A stretch of 64,000 nt of DNA from CAWBVG01 sp963792175 (GCA_963792175.1 CAWBVG010000030.1:121818-185817), one strand, 5' to 3'; shown: positions 35,481-47,133, counted from the first letter of the stretch. Numbers and translations: made by a program. Notes: a model not told the origin generated them from the letters alone.

Positions 35481-37270
35481 CACTGCGGACGCGGCTCTTC
35501 CTGCTGGTCGGAGGCGTGGTCGCCGTCGCCGTGACGTTGGTCACGTGGAGCATCTCCACCAGCGCGCGCCGGTCGTTCGAGACGCTCGATCGTCAGCGGA
35601 CCGATGCGCTGGTCCAGCAGTTCCGGAGAGAGCTCGCCACTCAGCAGGACGACGTCAAGCGGCGGCTCGATCGCCTGGCGTCGACAGACCTTGTCCTTCG
35701 CACCGCGCACGAGATCGGACGACGCGGCACCGACTACGCACCCTTCGTCAACGAAGCCGCGTCCCTCGCGGCTCTCCAAGGCCTCGACTTCCTGGATCTG
35801 GTCGCGGACGACGGGACGATCATCTCGTCCGCGCACTGGCCGGCGCGGTTCGGATATCGCCAGGCGTGGGCGACGAACCGGCGCGACGGCCCATCCGGCG
35901 AAGCGTTCCTGCAGGCGATCGACCTGCCTGGTGAAACGGCGCTGGGTCTCGTCGCGGTCCGCGCGGTGCCGTCGGGCGCGCGGACGATCTCCATCGCTGG
36001 CGGCCGGCGGCTGGATCAGGAATTCCTCAAGTCGCTCCAGCTGCCGCCCGGCATCCGCGCCTTGTTGTACCGGAATGTCGAGGCCGAGGGCTCGCGCCAG
36101 GCGCTGATCGATGCGTCCGGCCAGCAGTTCCAGGCGGCGCAGCTCCAGCCGCTGATCGCGCGAGTGAAACAGACCGGTCAGGAGCACGCCGAGACGGTCC
36201 AGTGGCCCGATGGTCCAGAGACGGTGCATGCCATTCCGTTGGCCGGCGCCGGCGGCGGCGTCCTCGGCGTGTTGCTCGTCGCGAGCTCCGGCCGCGAGCT
36301 TGCCGCGTTGATGTCCCGCATCCGGTGGAGCGGTATCGGTCTGGGTCTTCTCGGCGTCGTCATTGGATCGGCGCTCAGCTACGTCGTCTCCGCCAGGGTG
36401 ACGCGACCCGTGGAGCAGATCGCCGATGCCGCGCGGCAGGTCGCCGCGGGCGACTGGAGCGTTCGCGTGGGCGGCGTGCACGGCTCCGGCGAGATCGGCG
36501 AGCTGGCGCACGCGTTCGACGGCATGGCCGCTCAATTGGTCGAGCAGCGCGAACGGCTGGTCCAGGCCGAACGCGTCGCCGCATGGCGGGAGCTGGCGCG
36601 GCGGCTCGCGCACGAGCTGAAGAATCCGCTCTTCCCGCTGCGTTTGACGGTCGACAACCTCCGGCGGGCCCGAACGCTGCCGCCGCAGGAGTTCGAGGAG
36701 GTCCTCGACGAGAGCCTGTCGACACTCACGACCGGCTTCGCCAACCTGAACACCGTCGTCGGCGGCTTCAGCGAGTTTGCGAAGATGCCGGCGCCGGCAT
36801 TCGCGATGGTGGCGCCCAACGAGGTCGTCGAGCGCGTCGTCGCGCTGTTCCGCGCTCAGATGCAGGCGCCGGGGCGCCCGCCGATTGCCGTGACGCTCGA
36901 GCTCGACCCGTCGCCTGAGCCGATTCGCGCGGATGGCGAACAGCTGGGACGCGTCGTCCAGAACCTGCTGTTGAACGCCATCGACGCCATGCCGCAAGGG
37001 GGGCAGCTGCGGGTGCGAACCGAACGCAACGGCGCCTCATTCCGCCTGGACGTCACGGACACGGGCGAGGGCCTGACCGAGGAGGAGCGTCAGCGTCTGT
37101 TCACGCCGTACTACACGACGAAGCAGCATGGCACCGGTCTGGGCCTGGCGATCGTCCAGTCGGTCGTCACCGACCATTTCGGGAAGGTGTGGGTCGAGAG
37201 CGTGCCGGGGCAAGGGGACGACGTTCCATATCGAGCTGCCAACCGGCGAGCCGTCGAACGGGGCCAACGC

Positions 37271-37274
<4 letters not shown>
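35477..37274 (+). CDS. NtrY-like sensor histidine kinase (frame break near 37213)
   Basis: Membrane kinase of about 598 residues. TM1 at residues 6-26 (FLLVGGVVAVAVTLVTW), a periplasmic sensor region, TM2 (GIGLGLLGVVIGSALSYVV), HAMP (TRPVEQIADAARQVAAGDW), HisKA with the phospho-His in ARRLAHELKNPLFPLRL, and HATPase boxes NLLLNAIDAM, DTGEGL, GTGLGLAI. The AWRELARRLAHE stretch is typical of NtrY. The last 20 codons shift frame at a GGGG run; in the corrected frame the protein ends TTFHIELPTGEPSNGANA with a TGA that overlaps the regulator's ATG. Confidence 0.9.
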
Positions 37275-38660
<1,386 letters not shown>

Positions 38661-38662
38661 TT

Positions 38663-38698
38663 GGTAATGGGGTAAGTGGGTAAGTGGGTAAGTGGAAG
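38663..38698. repeat. GGTAAGTG tandem array at a convergent junction
   Basis: GGTAATGG followed by three exact GGTAAGTG units (38671, 38679, 38687) and GAAG. Period 8 bp. It fills the whole gap between the regulator and the serine hydrolase. Confidence 0.85.
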
Positions 38699-38705
38699 AC
38701 CCACA

Positions 38706-40139
38706 TCAATTCCGCAGCGTTTGTGTTTTCGGCACCGCGGCGAGCAACTCGGCGAGCGCCGCTTTCAGGGCGTTCATTCCAGCGCGGTCGCCGCGGTGAT
38801 GGCCCATGCGGACCACGACCAGATCGTGCGTGGGGATGATGACCACCCGCTGACCGCCGGCGCCGTTCATGAAGTACGACGTCTTCGGGATCGGCCAGGC
38901 GCCGTCGCCATTCACCCAGAACAGGCCGCCGTAGACCGGCGTCTTCCACGCCGGGGCGGGCGTGCTGACGAATGTCGACCAGCCTTCAGGCAGCAGGCGC
39001 TGGCCCTGCCACATGCCGTCCTGGAGATAGAGCAGACCGAGCCGCGCCCAGTTGCGCGGCGTGCCGTAGTCGTAGCCCGACAGGAGGAAGTTGCCGTACG
39101 GATCGGTTTCGAGCACCTGGCGGCGAATGCCGATGCGATCGAAGAGCGCGCGTTGCGGGTAAGTCAGGTACTCCTCGCCGCGTTTGGTGACGGCCTGTTT
39201 CACCAGCCAGCCGACCATCAGCGGATCCGAATTGCGATAGCGGCCTTCGGTGTTGGGAGGAAACTGCAGCGGCCGCGTCATCGAATGCGTGAACGCGTCG
39301 ATCGCGCCCGTGTAGACGAGCGTGTGATCCGGGTATCCCTTGTCGGGTGTGTAGTCGGGATCCTGTCCGGCGATGAACCTGAGACCGCTGCTCATGTGCA
39401 GCAGATCGACGATCCGGATCGCGCCCCGCGGATCGCCGGGCGCACGCCATGCCGGTACTGGCACGGGATCGTCGATCTTGTACACGCCCTCCTTCACGAG
39501 CAGCGCGAAGAGCGTCGCCGTCAGGCTCTTGCCCATGGACCAGCTTTCCAGTTGCGTGTCCTTGGTGATCCCTGGCATGTAGCGCTCGGCGACGATCTGA
39601 CCCTTGTAGACCACGACCATGCCGGCGGTCAGCGCTTCAGGATCGGCGAAGGCCAGGTCGACTGCCTTTGCGACTCGAGCCGCGTCGAGCCCCTCTGGAA
39701 GAGGCGCGTGCGACGGCGCGTCGCCCATCGGCCACGGTTGCGTCGCCGCGTCCGGCAGCCGTGTCTTCACCGGTACCGGTGTGAAATAGATGCCGTCGTG
39801 ATCCTGCGGATGGATGATGCAGCCCTGATCGCCGTAGAACTTCGCCACGCGCGTCGTGGCGCCGTGCGTCATGCGCACGAGTTTCCTGTCACGATCGACC
39901 GCGTACGTGACGCCGGCGCGATGCTCGTCGGGGAACAGGAAGAAGCCGCTGTTCCTGAATGCTTCGGCAGGCTCGCGGCCCGAAACGAAGACCGCCGAGC
40001 ACAGAACCTTGGCGTACCCGGCCAGGCCCAGCGTGATTGGCGTGCCCTCTGGCGCAAACACGCGCTGCCCGCCGGGGGCCTGCTGCCCGAAAGCCGTCAC
40101 GGACAGCGCGACGAGAACGACTGCGAACAATCTGTTCAT
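38706..40139 (-). CDS. Secreted serine hydrolase, beta-lactamase class C / DD-peptidase fold
   Basis: Exported protein of 477 residues. Signal peptide (RLFAVVLVALSVTAFGQQ). The penicillin-binding fold shows SxxK in ESWSMGKSLTATLF, YxN-type in GRYRNSDPLMVGW and a C-terminal GAGGQR in place of KTG. Members of this group are esterases, peptidases or hydrolases more often than true beta-lactamases. An N-terminal stretch of about 150 residues (YAKVLCSAVFVSGREPAEAF) with several cysteines is extra. ATG 40139 is preceded by GGAAG at good spacing; ATG 40145 is the alternative. Confidence 0.88.
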   Translation of the reverse strand: MNRLFAVVLVALSVTAFGQQAPGGQRVFAPEGTPITLGLAGYAKVLCSAVFVSGREPAEAFRNSGFFLFPDEHRAGVTYAVDRDRKLVRMTHGATTRVAKFYGDQGCIIHPQDHDGIYFTPVPVKTRLPDAATQPWPMGDAPSHAPLPEGLDAARVAKAVDLAFADPEALTAGMVVVYKGQIVAERYMPGITKDTQLESWSMGKSLTATLFALLVKEGVYKIDDPVPVPAWRAPGDPRGAIRIVDLLHMSSGLRFIAGQDPDYTPDKGYPDHTLVYTGAIDAFTHSMTRPLQFPPNTEGRYRNSDPLMVGWLVKQAVTKRGEEYLTYPQRALFDRIGIRRQVLETDPYGNFLLSGYDYGTPRNWARLGLLYLQDGMWQGQRLLPEGWSTFVSTPAPAWKTPVYGGLFWVNGDGAWPIPKTSYFMNGAGGQRVVIIPTHDLVVVRMGHHRGDRAGMNALKAALAELLAAVPKTQTLRN

Positions 40140-40235
40140 GGTCATCTTCCAGCAGGCCATCATCTTGCTTTCTGGTGCTTCACCGCTTGGAAATGTAAAA
40201 AACGTGTATCCGGCAAACTCAGCAGCGGCCGATTC

Positions 40236-40478
40236 ATGACTGAAAACGATACACCCGAAATCGCCCTGCGAATCCGGATCAAGAGCCTGCCGATTCCCGG
40301 TGAATTCGACGAATTCGATCTCCGCCCCTATCGGATCGGCGGGACCTACGAGCTGCCGCTGCGGCTCGCGTCGCTCCTCATTCTCGGTGGCTACGCCGAG
40401 CGGGCCGGCTCGTCAACTCTGGCAGAAGCCGCCGACTTCGGCCGGCCGACGTTTCCTCCCCGGAACAGCAAGCGCTGA
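40236..40478 (+). CDS. Small conserved-looking protein, function unknown
   Basis: 80 residues, no signal or membrane segment. Acidic centre (IPGEFDEFDLRPYRIGGTYE) followed by a leucine-rich helix (LPLRLASLLILGGYAE). I have seen similar short proteins in several bacterial groups, always with FDLxxxxVGxxYxVPxxLASLLIxxGYAE-like order, but know no function. The coding frame is supported by this pattern and by the gap between flanking genes. Confidence 0.55.
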   Translation: MTENDTPEIALRIRIKSLPIPGEFDEFDLRPYRIGGTYELPLRLASLLILGGYAERAGSSTLAEAADFGRPTFPPRNSKR

Positions 40479-40497
40479 TCCCGCGTTCGTCGCACGT

Positions 40498-41991
40498 CTA
40501 CGCTGGCTTGATCCAACCCTTGGAGCGCTGCAGCGCTTCGGTCCACTGCTGACGCAGCGCGCCGGTCGCACTGCGCGGCATCGCCGGCTCGAACCGCCGG
40601 TCGACCTTCCACTGCCCGCTGATGGCATCGACCGACGGCCAGAAACCTACCGCCAGGCCGGCGAGATAGGCGGCGCCCAATGCGGTGGTTTCCGTCACCA
40701 TCGGCCGCACCACGGGGACGCCGAGGAGATCGGCCTGAAACTGCATCAACGTGTTGTTGGTCGCGGCGCCGCCGTCGACGCGCAATTCGGTGAGCGGAAT
40801 GCCGGCGTCGCCGGCCATGGCGTCGAGCAGATCGCTCACCTGATACGCGATGCTTTCGAGCGCCGCCCGGGCGATGTGACCGGCGGTCGTACCGCGCGTG
40901 ATGCCGACAATCGTGCCGCGCGCGTACGGATCCCAGTGCGGCGCGCCCAGACCCGCAAACGCCGGAACGAGGTAGACACCGCCGTTGTCGGCGACCGACG
41001 CGGCGAGCGGCTCGATGTCGGCGGCGGTGCGCACCAGGCCGAGCCCGTCGCGGACCCATTGCACGACGGCGCCGCCGATGAACACGCTGCCTTCGAGCGC
41101 ATACTCCGTCCGTCCGCCAATCTGCCACGCCACGGTCGTCACCAGCTGCTGACGCGATCGAATCGGCGAGCTGCCGATGTTCTGCAGCAGGAAGCAGCCT
41201 GTGCCGTACGTGTTCTTCGACATGCCCGGCGTGCGGCACATCTGCCCGAAGAGCGCCGCCTGCTGGTCGCCGGCGATGCCTGCCACGGGCACTTGATCGA
41301 TCCCGAGCGATGTCGATACCTGGCCGTACACTTCGCTCGAGGATCGTACCGCCGGCAGGAGGCTCGCCGGGATGTTGAACAGCCGCAACAGCTCGTCGTC
41401 CCATTGCAGGGTGTGGATGTTGAACAGCATGGTGCGCGACGCGTTGCTCACGTCGGTCACGTGACACGCGCCGCCGGTCAGCTTCCACACCAGCCACGTG
41501 TCGACGGTCCCGAACGCCAGCTTGCCCGCTTCGGCGCGCGCCCGCGCGCCCGGCACGTGGTCCAGCAGCCACCGGATCTTGCTCGCCGAGAAATACGCGT
41601 CGATGAGCAGACCGGTCCGCACCTGAATCGCCTCGCCCGCGCCCTCCGCTTTGAGCCGCTCGCAGAAGTCCGCCGTCCGGCGGTCCTGCCAGACGATGGC
41701 GTGGTGAATCGGTTCGCCGGTCTCGCGATCCCAGACGATGGTCGTTTCGCGCTGGTTCGTGATGCCGATGGCGGCGACGTCCTTGGGGCGCACCTGGGCC
41801 CGCCCGAGCGCTTCGACGGCGACGCCGATCTGCGACGCCCAGATTTCCTGCGGGTCGTGCTCGACCCACCCCGGCGACGGAAACATCTGTGTGAATTCCT
41901 TCTGGGCGATCGCGCGAATCGCGCCGTCACGATCGAAGACGATGGCGCGTGAGCTGGTCGTTCCCTGGTCGAGCGCAAGAATGTACGGCAT
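40498..41991 (-). CDS. glpK: Glycerol kinase
   Basis: FGGY-family kinase of 497 residues that phosphorylates glycerol to glycerol-3-phosphate. Diagnostic segments: YILALDQGTTSSRAIVFD, ITNQRETTIVWDRETG, HAIVWQDRRT, GTVDTWLVWKLTGG, VAGIAGDQQAALFGQ and LRVDGGAATNNTLMQFQADL. Full length. ATG 41991 is favoured over GTG 41997; AGGTGA lies just before. Divergent from the glycerol channel gene glpF, so the two serve glycerol uptake together. No glpD is in the window. Confidence 0.97.
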   Translation of the reverse strand: MPYILALDQGTTSSRAIVFDRDGAIRAIAQKEFTQMFPSPGWVEHDPQEIWASQIGVAVEALGRAQVRPKDVAAIGITNQRETTIVWDRETGEPIHHAIVWQDRRTADFCERLKAEGAGEAIQVRTGLLIDAYFSASKIRWLLDHVPGARARAEAGKLAFGTVDTWLVWKLTGGACHVTDVSNASRTMLFNIHTLQWDDELLRLFNIPASLLPAVRSSSEVYGQVSTSLGIDQVPVAGIAGDQQAALFGQMCRTPGMSKNTYGTGCFLLQNIGSSPIRSRQQLVTTVAWQIGGRTEYALEGSVFIGGAVVQWVRDGLGLVRTAADIEPLAASVADNGGVYLVPAFAGLGAPHWDPYARGTIVGITRGTTAGHIARAALESIAYQVSDLLDAMAGDAGIPLTELRVDGGAATNNTLMQFQADLLGVPVVRPMVTETTALGAAYLAGLAVGFWPSVDAISGQWKVDRRFEPAMPRSATGALRQQWTEALQRSKGWIKPA

Positions 41992-42007
41992 GGTCACCTG
42001 ATGTCGT

Positions 42008-42025
42008 GTCCGGCTTCAGCCGGAC
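42008..42025. promoter_or_regulatory. GTCCGGC-TTCA-GCCGGAC dyad in the glpK-glpF divergent region
   Basis: Perfect 7-bp stem with a 4-nt loop, placed just upstream of the glpF -10 box and inside the presumed glpK leader. It could be an operator or an RNA hairpin of the glpK message. Confidence 0.4.
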
Positions 42026-42030
42026 GAGTC

Positions 42031-42036
42031 TACAAT
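42031..42036 (+). promoter_or_regulatory. -10-like hexamer for glpF, leaderless geometry
   Basis: TACAAT, 7 nt before ATG 42044; no Shine-Dalgarno. Confidence 0.45.
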
Positions 42037-42043
42037 ACGCGCC

Positions 42044-42856
42044 ATGTCCAACGCGCTCTCACGGGAGCTCCTCGCCGAATTCTTCGGCACGTTCATCCTG
42101 ATCGTCTTCGGCGTCGGCGTCGTCGCGCAGGTCGTCCTGAGCAAGGGCGGCGCCGGCAGCACGCTGTCGATCAACATCGCGTGGGGTCTGGCCGTGACGA
42201 TGGGCTGCTATGTGGCGGCCGGCGTGACCGGTGCGCATCTCAACCCGGCGGTCACGCTCGCGCTGGCGGTGCACCGGCGCTTCCCGTGGAACAAAGTGCT
42301 GCCGTATTCAGTCGCGCAGTTCGCGGGGGCGTTCATCGCGTCGGCCGTGGTGTTCGCCACCTACCACGAGGCGCTTTACGCCTTCGACAACGGCGTCCGT
42401 CAGGTCACCGGCCCGCAGGGGACGGCGGGTATCTGGGCGACGTATCCCCAGCCGTTCCTGAGCGTGTTTCCGGGCGGCTTCATCGATCAGGTGGTCGGGA
42501 CGGCCCTGCTGGTCGGCGTCATCTTCGCGATCACCGATACACGGAACTCGCCGGCGCCCGCCGGACTGGCGCCGGTCGTTGTCGGCCTGCTGGTCCTCCT
42601 CATCGGCGCCACCTACGGGTTCAATTCCGGGTACGCCATCAACCCTGCGCGCGATCTCGGACCGCGGCTGTTCACGTTCGTGGCCGGTTGGGGCGCCGAG
42701 GTGTTTCGCGCGGGGAACGGCTGGTGGTGGGTGCCGGTCGTGGCTCCGTGCGTCGGCGGAGTCGTTGGCGGCTGGGCCTACGACTTCTTCGTCGGGAGTC
42801 GCTTCCCGCATTCAAGCGCGGCTGTAACGGCTGAGAGTCGCGCGGTGGTTGTCTAG
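42044..42856 (+). CDS. glpF: Glycerol facilitator (MIP-family channel)
   Basis: Six-helix major intrinsic protein of 270 residues that lets glycerol and small neutral solutes across the inner membrane. Both NPA boxes are present: AHLNPAVTLAL and AINPARDLGPR; the Asp after the second box (NPARD) marks aquaglyceroporins rather than water channels. N-terminus ELLAEFFGTFILIVFGVG is typical. Divergent from glpK. The last 4 nt overlap the convergent hybrid kinase gene. Confidence 0.95.
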   Translation: MSNALSRELLAEFFGTFILIVFGVGVVAQVVLSKGGAGSTLSINIAWGLAVTMGCYVAAGVTGAHLNPAVTLALAVHRRFPWNKVLPYSVAQFAGAFIASAVVFATYHEALYAFDNGVRQVTGPQGTAGIWATYPQPFLSVFPGGFIDQVVGTALLVGVIFAITDTRNSPAPAGLAPVVVGLLVLLIGATYGFNSGYAINPARDLGPRLFTFVAGWGAEVFRAGNGWWWVPVVAPCVGGVVGGWAYDFFVGSRFPHSSAAVTAESRAVVV

Positions 42857-45439
42857 ACCTTGGCGAGCACGTCCCGGACTTTCGTGCTCAGCTCGTCGAT
42901 CGTGAACGGCTTCTGGATGAACTGTGCGTCGGTGATGTGAACGCCGCGCATCATCACGGCGTCGTTCGAGTAGCCCGACATGAACAGCACGCGGATGGAC
43001 GGCCGGCTCCGGACGACCTGCTCGGCGAGCTCGCGGCCGTTGCGGCCGGGCATCACCACATCGGTCAGCAGCAGATCGATCGGGCCCTGGTGCGCCGACG
43101 AGATCTCGGCCGCCGCTTCCGCGTGCTCCGCTTCGAGCACCCGATAGCCGCCTTTTTTCAGGATGCTTCGCACCAGCGCGCGTACGCGTTCGTCGTCTTC
43201 GACGAGGAGCACTGTCTCGGAAGCGGTCGACGCGCGAGTGGGCGCCACTTCGTCGTGCTCGCTTCCCTCGATGCCGGCGACCTCCGGCAGACGGACCCGG
43301 AACGTCGTTCCGCGGCCCGGTTCGCTATCGACCTCGATCGAGCCGCCGCTCTGCTGAACGATGCTGTACACCGTCGCCAGTCCGAGGCCGGTCCCGTGGC
43401 CGGCGCCTTTGGTGGTGAAGAACGGCTCGAAGATGTGAGTCGCGGTCTCGGCGTCCATGCCGCCGCCGGTATCGCTGACCGTCAGCTGCACCCACGGCCG
43501 GCCATCGGCCTCGACATTCGCCAGCACGATGCGGATCTGACCGCCGCCGGGCATCGCGTCGCGCGCGTTGACGGCGAGGTTCATCAGGATCTGTTCGATC
43601 TGGCCGTTGTCGGCGCGGACGTAGCCGAGCGGCTGCTGGCTGACGCAGATCGAGCTCGATGTCTTCACCGATCACCCGCCGCAAGATCTTTTCGGTGCTC
43701 GTCAGGATCGCGTCGAGCGCCACCGGATGCGCCAGGATCCGCTCGCGGCGGCTGAACGCCAGCAGCTGACGCGTGAGGCCGCTCGCGCTGTCGGCCGCCT
43801 TCAGGATTTCGCCCATGTCCTCGCGCCGGGCGTCCGATGCCTCCAGCGTCTCCATCATCAGCTCGCCGTAGCCGCGGATGGCGGTCAGCAGGTTGTTGAA
43901 GTCGTGCGCGACGCCGCCGGCCAGCCGCCCGATGGCTTCCATCTTCTGCGCCTGCCGGAGATCCAGATCGCGCTGCCGGAGATCGTCTTCGGCTTTCTTG
44001 CGCTCGGTGACGTCGCGGATGACCGACGTCAGCGACAGGCGGCCATCGTCTCGCGAGCACGACACCGAGAATTCAGCCGGGAAGCGTGCGCCGCCGGGAC
44101 GGACGGCGATGATGTCGATGGTGCGCCCATGAGCGGGCCCTGCCGCCGCCGCCAGCAGCGGTGCGACCGTTTCGAGATACACCCGCCGGTCGTCCTCGGC
44201 GACGAACGTGGTCAGCGATTGTCCGAGCGCGTCTTTTTCCAGACAGCCGAAGATCGTCTGCGCGCTCCGGTTCCAGAAGGTAATCCGTCCGTCGGGGTCG
44301 GTCGACACGATCGCGTCGCGCGCGGAGTCGGTCACCGAGTGGAAGCGCTCGTACGACCGCCGCAGGCTGGTCGTCATGTCATTGAACGCCTTGGCGAGCG
44401 TGGTCGCCTCGGCGCCGCCGCGCAGCGGGACCTGACGGTCCCAGTTGCCGCCCGCGATCTCGCCCGCCGTGTCGGCGATGTCTTTCAGCGGCCGCGTCAG
44501 GCGGCGACTGAACACCAGCGCGCCAGCCAGCGCGAACGTGAAGATGACGGCGCCGGTCAGCAGCAGCTGTCGTTGAAGCTCGTTCAGGAAGAGCTGCGTC
44601 GTCGCCCAGTCCTGCAGCAGCACCAGGCGCCCCAGGTGCGGCGATCCCGCGGCGGCGGTCAGCGGAAAGGCTCCCGCGAAGTAGCGGTAGCCGGCCACCT
44701 CCTCCAGGTCCGACGCCGGGCCCTCGAGATCGCGCAACGGCGGCGCGCCGACCCGGGCGCTCAACGCCGCGCGCGGCTCACCGCGCAGACTGCTGGCGGC
44801 CAGGCGATTGCCGACGACGAGATTCACTTCGACGTGCGCCACGTCGGCGAGATCTGCCGCGACGCCGTCGTCGATGACGAACCCCACCGTCATGGTGCCG
44901 AGGACTTCCTCTGCGAACCTCGCCGGCTCCGACACGATGAGAAACAGCGCGCCGCCGATCGACGCGTTGGCGTGGCTGGCACGGCCGGCCATGGCATCGC
45001 GGATGCCGGTGGCGACGGCCGAATCGACTTCACCGCCGGGCCAGCCCGGATTGGCGAGCCAGACGCCGCGCCGGTTCGTGACGATCGTGAAGCGGGCCTT
45101 GAGCTGCTGCCGGTAGTCGTCCGCCATCACGTTCATTTCCGCCGCGTCGGACGCGAGCGACACCTCGGTGATGTGCGAGCGGAACACCGGCAGGCCGGTG
45201 ATCAACCGCGTCTGCGCCGCGGCCGCCTCGGCGCGCGTCTCGACCAGACGTTCGAACGCCGTCTGCGCGGCGTGCATGTTCTCGGACGCCCGCATCAGCG
45301 ATCGCGACATCGCCACTCGCGTCGCCATGGTCAGCGCCGCGCCGAGCGACACCGCGACCAGCAGTCCCACGCTGAGCGCGAGACGCGCTTCGAGACGGCG
45401 ATGCCAGGGGATGACGGGCGGTGGGGCGGGCGCGCTCAC
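42853..45439 (-). CDS. Hybrid sensor histidine kinase with C-terminal receiver (frame break near 43650)
   Basis: Membrane sensor of about 860 residues: TM1 (LALSVGLLVAVSLGAALTMA), an extracytoplasmic double-sensor region, TM2 (LLLTGAVIFTFALAGALVF), HAMP (RRLTRPLKDIADTAGEIAGG), PAS (HSVTDSARDAIVSTDPDGRI), HisKA with His in GGVAHDFNNLLTAIRGYG, HATPase (MNLAVNARDAMPGG, DTGGGM, GTGLGLATV) and a receiver with Asp in LLLTDVVMPGRNG. The frame changes between DIELDL and QPLGYVRADNGQIEQILM, near 43640-43665; one indel repairs it. GTG 45439 overlaps the porin stop (GTGA), so it is the last gene of a three-gene operon. Confidence 0.9.
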
Positions 45440-46461
45440 GGCCGGCGTGTGTCGATATCGCGGCGGAGCGAGTAGGTGATGGCGAAGTCGAACGCCGTGC
45501 GGTCCCGCTGAATCTGCTGACGCCACTGGTGGCCCGCCGCGATCTGCGCCGTCAGCCCGCCGGGAATCCGGATGCGTGCACCCGCCATCGCTCGGCGCGC
45601 AAACAGCATGAACTCCGGAATCGTGTCGTAGTCGAGCCGCTCGAGCCGCGCGACCGCCGTGACCGGGCCCATCCCGACGCGGTGCACCAGCAGATCGACG
45701 TAGCCGCCCGTGGTCGTCGTGCCGTCGAACGGCCGGCCGCTGAGAAACTCGCCGCGCAGCTGGATACCGTTGTACATCCAGCGCACGTCCACCCCGGTGA
45801 AGACGGCGCGGCCCTTCGCGAAGTACTCCGGCTGGTACGGCATCGCGCGGTAGTGACTCACGCCGACAATCGCCGAGCGATAGTACGCTTGGCCGCGGAG
45901 CACCGTATCGAAGCCGGGACGCCGCTGAACCTCGCCGACGTCCGACGGCCGGCCGACGCTGGCCTCGAAATACGCCTGCGGCGCGCCGACGATGACGTCG
46001 GCGCCGTGCTCCAGGAAGTTGTTCGACAGCGCGAAGTAATTGTCGTAGCGAATCATCGGCGCGCGCATGAAGCCGCCGTACGCGTGATCGCCGCGCGTCG
46101 AGATCCCGAAGGGAGTGCGGAACCGTCCGCCGCGTACGCCGACGAGCCCGCCGCCCGGCCGGAACGTCCGTTCGCCATACGCCTCGATGACCTGTGCGCG
46201 GTTCTCGTACGGGTAGGCCGCGCCGAACACATCGGTCGGGCTCTTCGGCCGCGAGTCCGGGAAGTAGCGGGCGCCCCACGCCGCTTCCACGAAGAACCGG
46301 ACGGCGCCCGGCCCCTCGCCTAACGCGCGGATCTGCGTGGATCCCGCGGAGACGTTCTCGGTGGAATAGCCGGCGCTCACATCGACTTCAGTGGTGATCG
46401 CCTGAGCGGAGGCGAGCGACGGACACAGCACGAGCAGCGCGCCGATCGCCAGCTTGTTCAT
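45436..46461 (-). CDS. Porin-like outer-membrane protein
   Basis: Exported, 341 residues, signal peptide AIGALLVLCPSLASAQ. Rich in alternating aromatic/polar strands (VRFFVEAAWGARYFPDS, SAIVGVSHYRAMPYQPEYF, GVDVRWMYNGIQLRGEFLSG, FDFAITYSLRRDI) as in beta-barrel porins. No specific family. Both ends overlap neighbours by 4 nt (ATGA upstream with the cupredoxin, GTGA downstream with the hybrid kinase), which argues for a shared job, perhaps uptake or sensing of one compound. Confidence 0.75.
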   Translation of the reverse strand: MNKLAIGALLVLCPSLASAQAITTEVDVSAGYSTENVSAGSTQIRALGEGPGAVRFFVEAAWGARYFPDSRPKSPTDVFGAAYPYENRAQVIEAYGERTFRPGGGLVGVRGGRFRTPFGISTRGDHAYGGFMRAPMIRYDNYFALSNNFLEHGADVIVGAPQAYFEASVGRPSDVGEVQRRPGFDTVLRGQAYYRSAIVGVSHYRAMPYQPEYFAKGRAVFTGVDVRWMYNGIQLRGEFLSGRPFDGTTTTGGYVDLLVHRVGMGPVTAVARLERLDYDTIPEFMLFARRAMAGARIRIPGGLTAQIAAGHQWRQQIQRDRTAFDFAITYSLRRDIDTRRP

Positions 46462-47030
46462 GGCCAGCGGATGTCGAGCGGGCTGCCGTCCGCGGTGAGC
46501 GTGCCGGTCAAGTCCGGCCCGCCAGGACGCCACGCGTGATAGGTGAAGCGCCCCGCGGGGACCAGCGGAATGGCAAACGCTCCGCGATCGTCCGTGACGC
46601 CGAAGTACGGACTGTCGACGGCGAGCACGTAGGCGGCCATGTTCGGATGAATATTGCAGAAGATTCGACTGAGCCCGGGCTTGTCGAACACCACCGGCTT
46701 CTGGACGCCGACCGGATAGAGACCAAGATCGAATTTCTTTCCGTCGCGAAACGAGAAGACGTTGTGGAACACGCGATCGTTGTTGGGAAAGTCCACGGCG
46801 GCGCCGACGCGCACCGCGAGCACGTGCGGCGAGAAACTCAAGTTGCGCTGGTCGAGGACGGGACGTTTCGCTTCGCGGCTCGGCGCCGCATTGGGCGCGT
46901 CGAGCCAGACGACGGCATTCGGCTGCGGCCGATCGCCGGCGCGTGCAGTTCCGCGCAGGTCGGCGGCAGGCGTGCCGGCAGCCGAGGCCCTGAAGACGAG
47001 CAGACCGATGACGAGCAGGGAAACCCGCAT
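46458..47030 (-). CDS. Exported cupredoxin-like protein
   Basis: Protein of 190 residues with a signal peptide (VSLLVIGLLVFRASAAG). The middle shows a plastocyanin-like copper pattern: VDFPNNDRVFHNVFSF with His, then RIFCNIHPNMAAYVLAV giving the Cys...His...Met ligands. A carboxypeptidase-regulatory-like beta domain follows (VTDDRGAFAIPLVPAGRFTYH). This pairing is seen in proteins labelled methylamine utilisation-like. Role probably electron transfer or copper handling. First gene of the operon with the porin-like protein and hybrid kinase. ATG 47030 is chosen for the signal peptide. Confidence 0.8.
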   Translation of the reverse strand: MRVSLLVIGLLVFRASAAGTPAADLRGTARAGDRPQPNAVVWLDAPNAAPSREAKRPVLDQRNLSFSPHVLAVRVGAAVDFPNNDRVFHNVFSFRDGKKFDLGLYPVGVQKPVVFDKPGLSRIFCNIHPNMAAYVLAVDSPYFGVTDDRGAFAIPLVPAGRFTYHAWRPGGPDLTGTLTADGSPLDIRWP

Positions 47031-47076
47031 GCCTGTTTCAGAGACCACTATCGGCACGAGGGGGAGGGAACATTCG

Positions 47077-47105
47077 ACCTCCGCCCCTGGGGCTGGGGCG
47101 GAGGT
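47077..47105. terminator. GC hairpin between two minus-strand genes
   Basis: ACCTCCGCCCC pairs perfectly with GGGGCGGAGGT over 11 bp, 7-nt loop. No U-tract, so it may be a weak terminator of the 47134 gene or a leader structure of the cupredoxin operon. Confidence 0.45.
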
Positions 47106-47133
47106 TCGTAAGGAACGTGAACGGTGCGGGCGC

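Noticed and set aside
38676..40163. 600-codon plus-strand frame across the serine hydrolase gene
   Set aside because: Only its last 80 codons (from ATG 40236) look like a protein; the rest is antisense to a clear hydrolase.
40498..41991. Xylulose kinase instead of glycerol kinase
   Set aside because: NQRETTIVWDRETG and the divergent glycerol facilitator point to GlpK.
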